From positions 151,286-215,285 of the forward strand of contig NZ_WBMT01000021.1 in NCBI RefSeq assembly GCF_008923185.1: a stretch of 64,000 nucleotides of DNA, in the 5' to 3' direction. This document shows, piece after piece, positions 50,877 to 59,151 of the stretch. Positions within the stretch are counted from its first letter, which is position 1; each line of letters opens with the position of its first letter. This stretch comes from Actinomadura rudentiformis. Lineage in GTDB: Bacteria > Actinomycetota > Actinomycetes > Streptosporangiales > Streptosporangiaceae. Position numbers and translations under genes: made by a program. The notes beneath the pieces are model-generated. The model did not search any database and was not told where the DNA came from. It saw nothing but the letters and a program-made list of their open reading frames with translations.

Positions 50877-51629
50877 ATGGTTTCGACGGATGAGGTCACC
50901 ACCACCGCCGAAGAGAACGCCGCCTCCTCTGCGGCCCGTTCAGCCGCCATACGCGACGGGCTTGGGGTGGGCCTGGCGGTGGGCGTTTCCGGGCTGGCCT
51001 TCGGCGCGGCGGCGGTCACCGCAGGGCTGTCGGTGGCCCAGGCGTGCGTGCTCAGCCTGCTGACGTTCACCGGCGCGTCCCAGTTCGCTCTGGCGGGGGT
51101 CATCGGCGGTGGGGGCGGGCTGGTGGCCGGAACACTCGGCGCGGTCCTCCTGGGCGGACGGAACGCCCTGTACGGACTGCGCCTGGCAGAGCTTCTGCGC
51201 GTACGAGGATGGCGGCGGCTCCTCACCGCCCAGGGCGTCATCGACGAGTCGACGGCGGTCGCCACAGCCCAGCCGGACCGTGAATCGGCCCGCGTCGGCT
51301 TCTACGTCACCGCCATCAGCCTCTACCTGACCTGGAACCTCACCACGCTGGCGGGCGCGGCGGGCGCCTCCAGGTTGGGCGACCCGGACACCTTCGGGCT
51401 CGACGCCCTAGGGCCCGCGGTCTTCCTCGCCCTGCTCTGGCCCCGGCTGGCGGCGGGACGCACGGAGATCAAGGTGGCGGTCGCCGCCGCGGTGCTCGCG
51501 ATCGCCGCCACTCCTCTGCTGCCGCCAGGCGTCCCGGTGATGCTGGCCGCCGCGGCGGCGCTCATCGGCTTTCTGCCCGGCCGCCGCGGCGAGAGCCGAG
51601 ACGAGAAGCGTGCGGGGGGACAGGCGTGA
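50877..51629 (+). CDS. azlC: AzlC-family amino-acid exporter, large subunit
   Basis: 250 aa from ATG 50877. About seven to eight helices. Family motifs include GLAVGVSGLAFGAAAV, LLTFTGASQFALAGVI and LLGGRNALYGLRLAELL, and DESTAVATAQ in a cytoplasmic loop. AzlC and AzlD form an exporter of branched-chain and related amino acids. Coupled to azlD by GTGA. The AraC gene on the other strand may regulate it. Confidence 0.9.
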   Translation: MVSTDEVTTTAEENAASSAARSAAIRDGLGVGLAVGVSGLAFGAAAVTAGLSVAQACVLSLLTFTGASQFALAGVIGGGGGLVAGTLGAVLLGGRNALYGLRLAELLRVRGWRRLLTAQGVIDESTAVATAQPDRESARVGFYVTAISLYLTWNLTTLAGAAGASRLGDPDTFGLDALGPAVFLALLWPRLAAGRTEIKVAVAAAVLAIAATPLLPPGVPVMLAAAAALIGFLPGRRGESRDEKRAGGQA

Positions 51630-51934
51630 ACGTGTGGATCGCGGTGATCGCGACCGGGCTCGGGTGTTACGCCCTCAAGCTCGGCGGCCTGGTCACGCCG
51701 CAGCGGGTGCTCGACGACCCGCGGGTGCGCAGGTTCACCGATCTGGTGCCCGTGGCCCTGCTGACCGCCCTGATCGCGGTCCAGGCCCTGGCCGACGGCC
51801 GGGACCTGGAGTTCGACGGCCCGCGGATGGCGGGCCTGGGCGCGGCGGTCGCGGCCCTGCTGCTGCGTGCCCCGTTCCTCGTGGTGCTCGCGGTCGCCGC
51901 CGGCGTGGCCGCCGGACTGCGGCTGCTCCTGTGA
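51626..51934 (+). CDS. azlD: AzlD-family amino-acid exporter, small subunit
   Basis: 102 aa from GTG 51626 overlapping the azlC stop. Four membrane helices (WIAVIATGLGCYALKLGG, LVPVALLTALIAVQAL, GLGAAVAALLLRAPFLVVLAV). Family pattern: KLGGLVTPQRVLDDPRVRRF. Partner of AzlC. Ends 25 bp before the convergent rluD. Confidence 0.9.
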   Translation: MNVWIAVIATGLGCYALKLGGLVTPQRVLDDPRVRRFTDLVPVALLTALIAVQALADGRDLEFDGPRMAGLGAAVAALLLRAPFLVVLAVAAGVAAGLRLLL

Positions 51935-51959
51935 ACGAGGCTTGGGACGTGGACGGGGC

Positions 51960-52889
51960 TCAGGACTCGCCGGCGACGATCTCCAGGGCCCGGGCCAGGT
52001 CGTCGGGGTAGGGGCTCTCGAACTCGATCCAGTCGCCCCCGGTGGGGTGGTCGAATCCGAGCCGCACCGCGTGGAGCCACTGGCGGGTCAGCCCCAGCCG
52101 GGCCGCCAGCGTCGGGTCGGCACCGTAGGCCATGTCCCCCACGCACGGGTGCTTGATCGCGGACATGTGCACCCGGATCTGGTGCGTGCGCCCCGTCTCC
52201 AGGTCGATGTCCAGGAGCGTGGCGGCGCGGTAGGCCTCGACCGTGTCGTAGTGCGTCACGGAGGGCTTGCCGCCCGCCACCACGGCGAACCGGCCGTCCC
52301 CGGACGGATGCCGGTCGATCGGCGCGTCCACCGTGCCGCGGAAGGGGTCCGGGTGGCCCTGCACCAGCGCCTGGTAACGCTTGTCGACGCGGCGTTCCTT
52401 GAACGCGCGCTTGAGCCGCGAGTAGGCGACCTCGCTCTTGGCCACGACCATCGCCCCGGTGGTGTTGGCGTCGAGCCGGTGCACGATGCCCTGGCGTTCG
52501 GCCGCGCCGCTGGTGGCGATGGTGTGCCCGGCGCCGAGGAGCCCGCCCAGGACGGTGGGGCCCGTCCAGCCGGTGGTCGGATGGGCGGCGACGCCGATGG
52601 GCTTGTTGACGACGACGATGTCGTCGTCCTCGTAGAGGACGCTCATGCCCGGGACCGGCTCGGCAACCGGAGCGGGCGCGGCGGGCGGCGGCGGGAGCGT
52701 CACCTCCAGCCAGGCTCCGCCGTGGACCCGGTCGGACTTGGCGACCTCCCTGCCGTCGACGAGAACGTCACCGGCGGCGATGATGTCGGCCGCCCGGGCC
52801 CGGGAGAGGCCGAACAACCGCGCCAGCGCGGCGTCCACCCGTTCGCCCTCCAGGCCGTCAGGCACCGGGAGGCTGCGCACGTCAGCCAT
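51960..52889 (-). CDS. rluD: RluA/RluD-family pseudouridine synthase
   Basis: 309 aa from ATG 52889, which overlaps the lspA stop (TGATG). N-terminal S4 domain (ERVDAALARLFGLSRARAADI, VLVDGREVAKSDRV), then the catalytic domain with HRLD motif GIVHRLDANTTGAMVVAK (catalytic Asp), NKPIGVAAHPT, and TGRTHQIRVHMSAIKHPCVGD. It makes pseudouridine in large-subunit rRNA. The rluD-after-lspA order is common in actinobacteria. Confidence 0.93.
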   Translation of the reverse strand: MADVRSLPVPDGLEGERVDAALARLFGLSRARAADIIAAGDVLVDGREVAKSDRVHGGAWLEVTLPPPPAAPAPVAEPVPGMSVLYEDDDIVVVNKPIGVAAHPTTGWTGPTVLGGLLGAGHTIATSGAAERQGIVHRLDANTTGAMVVAKSEVAYSRLKRAFKERRVDKRYQALVQGHPDPFRGTVDAPIDRHPSGDGRFAVVAGGKPSVTHYDTVEAYRAATLLDIDLETGRTHQIRVHMSAIKHPCVGDMAYGADPTLAARLGLTRQWLHAVRLGFDHPTGGDWIEFESPYPDDLARALEIVAGES

Positions 52890-53743
52890 CAGGACTGCTC
52901 TTCCGGCGTCGTCCCGGCCTCGGGGGCCGCCTTCCGCTCGGCCTGCCCGCCGACCTTGCCGTTCGGCGCAGCGCCATCGGACGGGCCGTCGGCCTCTGCG
53001 GCGGGCCTGGGCTCCACGTCCGCCTTGGGCTCTATGTCCGCCTTGAGCTCCACGTCGGCCTTGAGCTCCACGTCGGCCTTGAGCTCCACGTCGGCCTCGG
53101 GCTCCGTGTCGGCCTTGGGCTCCGTGTCCGCCTTGGCCTCGGAAGGCTTGTCCTTCTCGTTCGTGATCCGGGTGCCGTCGAGCTGGAGGCCCCGGGCGGC
53201 CAGCAGGACCGCGAGTGCGCCGCCGCAGACGATCGCCGAGTCGGCGAGGTTGAAGACCGGCCAGTGGGGCAGCTCGATCCAGTCCACGACATGGCCCTTG
53301 AGCGGGGCCGGCGCGCGCAGCATCCGATCGATCAGGTTGCCGACCGCCCCGCCGAGCAGCAGGCCCAGGCAAACGGCCCAGGGCAGGCTGCGCAGATTGC
53401 GCGCGGTGCGCAGGATGGCGACGACCACCCCGCACGCGATCACCGTGAAGATGATCGTGTAGCCGGTCCCGATGGAGAACGCGGCGCCGCTGTTGCGCGT
53501 CTCGCGCAGCGTCAGCAGGCCGCCCAGCAGTGTGATCGGCTCCTTGTCCTGCAGGGTCGCCACGACGATGATCTTGGAGACCACGTCGAGGGCCAGCGCG
53601 GTCAGCGCGACCAGGAGCAGGACGCCGATGCGGCGCGGCCGAGGGGATCCCGCAGATCCCTCGGCCGCGCTCGTGGTGTCTGGGTCGTCGCCCCTTCTAC
53701 TCAGTGACGTTCCTCGCGTTTCGGACGGGGTGGCTTGCGTCAT
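52889..53743 (-). CDS. lspA: Signal peptidase II with acidic repeat tail
   Basis: 284 aa, ATG 53743 directly after the dksA-like stop (TGAATG). Four helices, with catalytic Asp residues in GNLIDRML and VFNLADSAIV, and the conserved NSGAAFSI. It cleaves the signal of lipid-modified prelipoproteins. About 195 residues are the standard enzyme; the rest is a C-terminal tail beginning NEKDKPSEAK and made of seven units of type ADVELK/ADTEPK. Lgt in this window has a comparable acidic tail. Confidence 0.94.
   Translation of the reverse strand: MTQATPSETRGTSLSRRGDDPDTTSAAEGSAGSPRPRRIGVLLLVALTALALDVVSKIIVVATLQDKEPITLLGGLLTLRETRNSGAAFSIGTGYTIIFTVIACGVVVAILRTARNLRSLPWAVCLGLLLGGAVGNLIDRMLRAPAPLKGHVVDWIELPHWPVFNLADSAIVCGGALAVLLAARGLQLDGTRITNEKDKPSEAKADTEPKADTEPEADVELKADVELKADVELKADIEPKADVEPRPAAEADGPSDGAAPNGKVGGQAERKAAPEAGTTPEEQS
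53009..53134 (-). repeat. 18-bp tandem repeat in lspA, seven copies
   Basis: Seven units of GAGCTCCACGTCGGCCTT type (18 bp each, three of them nearly identical at 53045-53098), coding the ADVELK-type hexapeptides of the LspA tail. In frame. Shows recent expansion. Confidence 0.9.
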
Positions 53744-54370
53744 TCAGCGACGTTCCTCGCGTTGTTTGCATGTCACACATAGGGTCGCACGTGGAAAGGC
53801 CTGCAAGCGCCCTTTGCCGATCGGCCTGCCGCACGATTCACAGATCCCGTACGTGCCGGCGTCCATCCGCTCGATCGCCCGCTCGTTCTGGGCGAGCAGG
53901 TCACGGGCGTTGTTGACGAGGGCCATCTCGTGCTCGCGCTCGTAGGTCTTGGCGCCCACGTCGGCCTGGTCGTCGCCCGCGCCGTCGGTGGTGTCCCCGT
54001 CGGCGATCTGCGTCGCGGCGGCGGCGATCTCCTCGCGCAGCGCGGTGACCTCCGCCTCCAGGGCCGACCGGACCTCGGCGAGCTCGTCCTCGGTCCAGCG
54101 GTCCTCACCCTCGCGGACCGGCAGTTTCGCGGCCTCGGCCGGCGCCTTCGCGGCGGCTGAGTCCTGCGAGGCGGGCTCAGAGGAGGGTTTCGCGGCGGGC
54201 ACCGACGCCTCCGCCTTGCCCTTGGCCGTCGCGGAAGCCTTGGTGGCTGGGGCCTTGGTGGCGGGAGCCTTGGTGGCCGGGGTCTTCTTGGCGGGGGCCT
54301 TCGTGGCAGGCGAACGTTTTCCCTGAGCCGACCCCTTCGGCGGCGTCGTGCCGTTCCCCGCGCCGGCCAT
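53744..54370 (-). CDS. TraR/DksA-family zinc-finger protein with Lys/Ala/Pro N-terminal repeats
   Basis: 208 aa from ATG 54370 (GGGGGG 6 nt upstream); ATG 54418 also has a fair site. An N-terminal tail of KAPATK-type repeats, like those of histone-H1-like proteins, is followed by a coiled-coil region (EVRSALEAEVTALREEIAAA), the DksA-like core KTYEREHEMALVNNARDLL, and the C4 zinc finger CESCGRPIGK...CVTC. DksA-type proteins bind RNA polymerase secondary channel with ppGpp. The tail may bind DNA, which is inference. Confidence 0.9.
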   Translation of the reverse strand: MAGAGNGTTPPKGSAQGKRSPATKAPAKKTPATKAPATKAPATKASATAKGKAEASVPAAKPSSEPASQDSAAAKAPAEAAKLPVREGEDRWTEDELAEVRSALEAEVTALREEIAAAATQIADGDTTDGAGDDQADVGAKTYEREHEMALVNNARDLLAQNERAIERMDAGTYGICESCGRPIGKGRLQAFPRATLCVTCKQREERR

Positions 54371-54942
54371 GTCGGCCCCCCTCGCGCTGATCTCCTCGAC
54401 AGGCAGTGCGGGCAGCATAAGTCCCCTTTCGCGGCACGGCAAACAGCCTCGACCTCGCCGAACGACCTTGGTCGACTACAGGCGGCATATGCCCGGTGAC
54501 GGCTGGACGAGAACCCATGAGGAGGTCGATCTCTGGAGTGACCTGCGCCACATCGTTCCCCGGAGGCCCAGGCCGGCGGTTAATGGGAAGAGTTTGCCGC
54601 GCGGGTGCGTTAAGGTCGCAGCGAGCAGTCTCATCGGCACGGCCATGATGGGGACAACTGCCGCCGCAAGCAGCCATGAGCGATCCGGGGACGGTGCGAG
54701 CCCGGAGGCGGGCCCGGCGGTCTGATCACCCCTGAGCCGCCGGAAGAACCGCCCGGTGCCGGCACACGGCACCCGGCGAAGTAGACCCGGCCGCCCGAGA
54801 CTCGAACGAAGCGGGCCGTCTCGATTCGACCTTGACTCAGGCGGCCAAGGAGGGTGGTACCGCGGGGCCCCGCCAGGGCGTCTCGTCCCTCCGGACACGT
54901 AGCAGGCACATGCTCATACGTCGATCCGGAGGTTGAACCCAC
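54371..54942. other. dksA-like/ileS divergent region (572 bp)
   Basis: No full gene. The right half (about 54700-54942) is the ileS T-box. Upstream of it, TAAGGT (54611-54616) is a possible -10 for ileS. The left end holds the ribosome sites of the minus-strand dksA-like gene. The middle (54443-54600) shows nothing I can assign. Confidence 0.5.
54700..54942 (+). promoter_or_regulatory. T-box riboswitch (translational, ultrashort stem I) of ileS
   Basis: Stem I CCGGCGG (54714-54720) with CCGCCGG (54737-54743) encloses the Ile specifier AUC (54725-54727). The T-box bulge sequence AGGGTGGTACCGCGG is at 54851-54865. Two exclusive pairings are visible: GGAGGG (54849-54854) with CCCTCC (54887-54892), the antisequestrator, and CCTCCGG (54888-54894) with CCGGAGG (54926-54932), which hides the ribosome site. 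Uncharged tRNA-Ile should favour the first and free the site. This is the type known from actinobacterial ileS. Confidence 0.9.
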
Positions 54943-57900
54943 GTGAGCCGTCAGTTCCGGCCCCTGCCCACGCAGGTGGACCTGCCCGCCCTGGAGCGGG
55001 ACATGCTGCGCCGCTGGCAGGAGAACAAGGTCTTCGAGCGGTCGCTCGAGCGCACCGGGTCCGGGCCGCGCTGGGGCTACTACGAGGGCCCGCCCACCGC
55101 CAACGGCATGCCCGGCGTCCACCACGTCGAGGCCCGCGTCTTCAAGGACGTCTTCCCGCGCTTCAAGACCATGAAGGGCTTCCACGTCGCGCGCAAGGCC
55201 GGCTGGGACTGCCACGGCCTGCCCGTCGAGGTCGCCGTGGAGAAGGAGCTCGGCCTCACCGGCAAGAAGGACATCGAGGCCTACGGCGTCGCCGAGTTCA
55301 ACGCGCGCTGCCGCGAGTCGGTGCTCCGGCACGTCGACGCGTTCGAAGAGATGACCGAGCGGATGGGTTTCTGGGTCGACATGTCCCAGGCCTACCGGAC
55401 CATGGACCCCGAGTACGTCGAGTCCGTCTGGTGGTCGCTCAAGACCGTCTTCGACAAGGGGCTGCTGTTCCGCGACTTCCGCATCACCCCGTACTGCCCG
55501 CGCTGCGGCACGGGCCTGTCCGACCATGAGCTCGGCCAGCCGGGCGGCTACGAGACGATCTCCAGTCCGTCGGTGTACGTGCGGATGCCGGTCACCTCCG
55601 GCCCGCTCGCCGAGCTGGGCGCCGCCCTGCTCATCTGGACCACCACGCCGTGGACGCTGGTGTCCAACACCGCCGTCGCGGTGCACCCCGACGTCACCTA
55701 TGTCGCCGCCCGCGCGGCCGGCTCCGACGAGGTCCTCGTCGTCGCGGAGCCGCTGTTGGGACAGGTGCTGGGCGACGACGTCGAACGCCTCGCCACCTAC
55801 CAGGGCCGCGAGCTCGAACGCACCGCCTACGCGCGCCCGTTCGAGCTCGTCGACATCCCCGAAGCGCACTACGTGGTGCTCGGCGACTACGTCACCGTCG
55901 AGGACGGCACGGGCCTGGTCCACCAGGCGCCCGCGTTCGGCGCGGACGACATGACCGTCTGCAAGGCCTACGGCATGCCGATCGTCAACCCGATCGGCCC
56001 GGACGGAAAGTTCCTGCCCGACGTGCCGCTCGTCGGCGGGACGTTCTTCAAGGACGCCGACGAGACGCTCAGCGCCGACCTCAAGGCCCGCGGCCTGCTG
56101 TTCCGCGGCGGCCACTTCGAGCACAGCTACCCGCACTGCTGGCGCTGCCACACGGCGCTGCTCTACTACGCGCTCCCGGCCTGGTACATCCGGACCACGC
56201 AGATCAAGGACCGGCTGCTCCAGGAGAACGAGAAGACCAACTGGTTCCCCGAGACGGTGAAGGAGGGCCGGTACGGGGAGTGGCTCCGCAACAACGTCGA
56301 CTGGTCGCTGTCGCGCAGCCGCTACTGGGGCACGCCGCTCCCGCTGTGGGTGTGCAGCGAGAATGACGACCACATCACGTGCGTCGGCTCCCTCAAGGAA
56401 CTGGGTGAGCTCGCCGGGCAGGACCTCGACAAGCTCGACCCGCACCGCCCGTACGTGGACGACGTGACGATCCCGTGCGGTGCTCGTGTCGGAGACGCGT
56501 CCGACAGCGTGTGCGGCGCCGAGGCCCGGCGCGTGCCGGACGTGATCGACGTCTGGTACGACTCGGGCTCGATGCCGTTCGCCCAGTGGGGCGCGCCGCA
56601 CCGCAACAAGGAGATCTTCGAGGAGTCCTACCCGGCGCAGTTCATCTGCGAGGCGATCGACCAGACCCGCGGCTGGTTCTACTCGATGATGGCGGTCGGC
56701 GCGCTCGTCTTCGACCGGTCGTCGTACGAGAACGTCCTGTGCCTGGGACTGATCCTCGCCGAGGACGGCCGCAAGATGAGCAAGCACCTCGGCAACGTGC
56801 TGCAGCCCATCCCGCTGATGGACGAGCACGGCGCCGACGCGCTGCGCTGGTACATGCTCGCCAGCGGCCTGCCCTGGGCCTCGCGCAAGATCGGCCACAA
56901 CGCGCTGGAGGAGGTCGTCCGCAAGGTCCTCCTCACGTACTGGCACACCGCCTCGTTCTTCGTCCTGTACGCCAACGCGGCGGCAGCCCAGGGCCGGGCC
57001 TGGACGCCGGACCGCCTCGCCGAGGCCCCGGCGCCCGCCGACCGCCCGCTCCTGGACCGCTGGGCCCTGGCAGAGCTGCACCGCACGGTCAAGGAGGTCG
57101 ACGCCGCGCTGGAGGAGTTCGACACCGCCCGTGCGGGGCGCCGCCTGGCCGAGTTCGTCGACGACCTGTCCAACTGGTACGTGCGGCGCTCCCGCCGCCG
57201 CTTCTGGGACGGCGACGACGCCGCGTTCGCCACGCTCTACGAGTGCCTGGAGACCCTGACCCGCCTGATGGCGCCGATGGTGCCCTTCGTCACCGACCAC
57301 GTGTGGGACGTGATCCGTCCCGCCGACGCCCCCGAGTCGGTCCACCTCACCGACTGGCCCGCCGTGAACGAGGAGCTCCTCGACCCGGCCCTCACCACCC
57401 AGATGGCCCTCGTACGGCGCCTGGTCGAGCTCGGCCGCTCGGCGCGCGCCGCCAGCGGCGTGCGCACGCGCCAGCCGCTCGGCCGTGCCCTCGTGGGCGC
57501 CCCGGCGTGGGCCGGCCTGCCCGCGGAGCTCCGCGCCCAGATCTCCGAGGAGCTCAACGTGCTGGCGTTCGAGGAGCTCTCCTCGATCGGCGGCGACCTG
57601 GTCGAGTACGAGGTCAAGCCGAACTTCCGCGAGCTCGGCAAGCGCTACGCCAAGGACACGCCGAAGGTCGCCAAGGCCGTCACCAGCGCCGATCCGACGT
57701 GGCTGGTCACCACCCTGCGCGCCGACGGAACGGTCACCCTCGACAGCGAGATCGGCGCCCAGACCCTCTCTCCCGACGACGTGATCGTCACGGAACGGCC
57801 GCGCTCCGGCTGGGCCGTGGAGAGCGCCGCGGGCGAGACCGTCGCCCTCGATCTGGAGCTCACGTCCGAGCTCCGCCGCGCGGGCCTGGCCCGCGAGGCG

Positions 57901-58128
57901 GTCCGGCTGATCCAGGAAGGCCGCAAGTCGAGCGGGCTGGAGGTCACCGACCGCATCGAGCTCTGGTGGAGGGCCGCCGGTGACGACCTCGCCGAGGCCT
58001 TCCGGGCCCATGCCACCGAGATCGGCACCGAGGTCCTGGCCGAGTCCGTCCAGGAGGGCAAGCCCGGCGACCTCCCCGCTCACCGCGACGACGAGCTGGG
58101 CCTGACCTTCTGGCTCCGCAAGGCCTAG
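54943..58128 (+). CDS. ileS: Isoleucyl-tRNA synthetase with swapped GXHH motif
   Basis: 1061 aa from GTG 54943, whose ribosome site is in the T-box. Class I synthetase: PPTANGMPGVHHVEAR holds Gly58-x-His60-His61, the swapped form of the HIGH motif. KMSKH is at residues 611-615 (DGRKMSKHLGNVL). Editing-domain motifs include TTTPWTLVSNTAVAV and HQAPAFGADD. The length and GXHH motif fit IleRS type 2, linked to mupirocin resistance. It is followed by a strong terminator, so it is transcribed alone. Confidence 0.97.
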   Translation: MSRQFRPLPTQVDLPALERDMLRRWQENKVFERSLERTGSGPRWGYYEGPPTANGMPGVHHVEARVFKDVFPRFKTMKGFHVARKAGWDCHGLPVEVAVEKELGLTGKKDIEAYGVAEFNARCRESVLRHVDAFEEMTERMGFWVDMSQAYRTMDPEYVESVWWSLKTVFDKGLLFRDFRITPYCPRCGTGLSDHELGQPGGYETISSPSVYVRMPVTSGPLAELGAALLIWTTTPWTLVSNTAVAVHPDVTYVAARAAGSDEVLVVAEPLLGQVLGDDVERLATYQGRELERTAYARPFELVDIPEAHYVVLGDYVTVEDGTGLVHQAPAFGADDMTVCKAYGMPIVNPIGPDGKFLPDVPLVGGTFFKDADETLSADLKARGLLFRGGHFEHSYPHCWRCHTALLYYALPAWYIRTTQIKDRLLQENEKTNWFPETVKEGRYGEWLRNNVDWSLSRSRYWGTPLPLWVCSENDDHITCVGSLKELGELAGQDLDKLDPHRPYVDDVTIPCGARVGDASDSVCGAEARRVPDVIDVWYDSGSMPFAQWGAPHRNKEIFEESYPAQFICEAIDQTRGWFYSMMAVGALVFDRSSYENVLCLGLILAEDGRKMSKHLGNVLQPIPLMDEHGADALRWYMLASGLPWASRKIGHNALEEVVRKVLLTYWHTASFFVLYANAAAAQGRAWTPDRLAEAPAPADRPLLDRWALAELHRTVKEVDAALEEFDTARAGRRLAEFVDDLSNWYVRRSRRRFWDGDDAAFATLYECLETLTRLMAPMVPFVTDHVWDVIRPADAPESVHLTDWPAVNEELLDPALTTQMALVRRLVELGRSARAASGVRTRQPLGRALVGAPAWAGLPAELRAQISEELNVLAFEELSSIGGDLVEYEVKPNFRELGKRYAKDTPKVAKAVTSADPTWLVTTLRADGTVTLDSEIGAQTLSPDDVIVTERPRSGWAVESAAGETVALDLELTSELRRAGLAREAVRLIQEGRKSSGLEVTDRIELWWRAAGDDLAEAFRAHATEIGTEVLAESVQEGKPGDLPAHRDDELGLTFWLRKA

Positions 58129-58145
58129 CGCACATCCGGACACCC

Positions 58146-58187
58146 GCATCCGGGTCAGGCGCCCGCCTGATCCGGATGCGTCATTTT
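58146..58187 (+). terminator. Terminator of ileS
   Basis: 15-bp stem (58146-58160 with 58165-58179, one G-U pair) with loop GCCC, followed by GTCATTTTC. It begins 17 bp after the ileS stop. Confidence 0.85.
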
Positions 58188-58235
58188 CACCGCGGGCCTT
58201 TTTCGAGACACATCGCGTTTGAGATGATGGCTCGC

Positions 58236-59021
58236 GTGAACGACTCCGAGAACCTCCGCGCGTCCGACGCCGACCGCGACCGGGTCGCCGACCGGCTGCG
58301 CGAGGCCCTCGCCGAGGGCCGCATCACGCCGGAGGAGCACGCCGAACGCATCGACGTGGTCTACCGGGCCAAGACTTATGCCGACCTGGAGCCGGTCCTG
58401 CGGGACCTTCCCGGCGAGACCGGCCCGGCGGTCCGCCTCACCAAGGACGCGCCCGCCGAGGATCCGCTCGCCAAGGACGCGTTCGGCAAGGACGCGCTCG
58501 CCAAGGACAGGGCCGAGCCGCCGCCCACACCCCAGTCCACCAGCATCGTGGCGGCCTTCGCGGGCGCCGACCGCCGCGGCCGGTGGCTCGTCGAACCGCT
58601 GACCAACGTCACCTGCGTCTTCGGCGGCGTGGAGCTCGACTTCCGCCAGGCGGTGCTCTCCCAGCGCGTGGTCACCGTCAACATCGTCTGCGTCTTCGGC
58701 GGCGTCAACGTCACCGTCCCCCCGGGCGTCCGCGTCGTCAAGTCCAACTCGGCCGTCTTCGGCGGCGTGAACATCCCCGAGGACGACGTCCTCGACCACG
58801 ACGCCCCGACCATCCACCTGACCGGCTTCACCCTGTTCGGCGGCGTCGACGTCCGCCGCCGCGAGCCCGGGAAGACGCGGCACCGAGACACGGTCCGCGA
58901 TCTCCATCGCGATCTGCACCGCGACATCCACCATCGGCACCGCGAGCTGCACCATGACCGGCGCGAGCGTCTCCGTCAGCTCCGGGAGACGCGCCGCTCC
59001 ACCCGCCGCGACCACTCCTGA
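58236..59021 (+). CDS. DUF1707 (SHOCT-like) protein with LiaF-like C-terminal domain
   Basis: 261 aa from GTG 58236; in-frame ATGs at 58224 and 58227 are alternatives. A -10-like GATGAT ends 8 nt before the GTG, so the mRNA may be leaderless. DUF1707 comes first: SENLRASDADRDRVADRLRE, EALAEGRITPEEHAERID, then a charged linker with AKDA repeats. The second part has three CVFGGVEL-type beta repeats (VFGGVELDF, VFGGVNVTV, VFGGVNIPE, LFGGVDV), as in LiaF/DUF2154 cell-envelope stress sensors. The C-tail is His/Arg-rich. A cell-envelope role is plausible. No membrane helix. Confidence 0.85.
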   Translation: MNDSENLRASDADRDRVADRLREALAEGRITPEEHAERIDVVYRAKTYADLEPVLRDLPGETGPAVRLTKDAPAEDPLAKDAFGKDALAKDRAEPPPTPQSTSIVAAFAGADRRGRWLVEPLTNVTCVFGGVELDFRQAVLSQRVVTVNIVCVFGGVNVTVPPGVRVVKSNSAVFGGVNIPEDDVLDHDAPTIHLTGFTLFGGVDVRRREPGKTRHRDTVRDLHRDLHRDIHHRHRELHHDRRERLRQLRETRRSTRRDHS

Positions 59022-59044
59022 TGCCGGGGCTCCTGATGCCGGGG
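59015..59044. repeat. 15-bp tandem duplication
   Basis: Two exact copies of CTCCTGATGCCGGGG; the first contains the stop codon of the DUF1707 gene. A recent tandem duplication at the 3' end of the gene. Confidence 0.8.
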
Positions 59045-59151
59045 CTTCTGACAGGGCGATCCTGATACCAGGACGCGGCCGGGCTTTCTGGAGATCGGGC
59101 CTTCCGAGCTCCAGGGCCACGGCCGCGGTAGGCGGTCGGTCTGCGGACGGG

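Noticed and set aside
53009..53134. CRISPR array
   Set aside because: Contiguous in-frame 18-bp repeats inside lspA; coding minisatellite.
54631..58149. 1172-codon minus-strand open frame opposite ileS
   Set aside because: Antisense shadow of ileS and the T-box region; no conserved motif.
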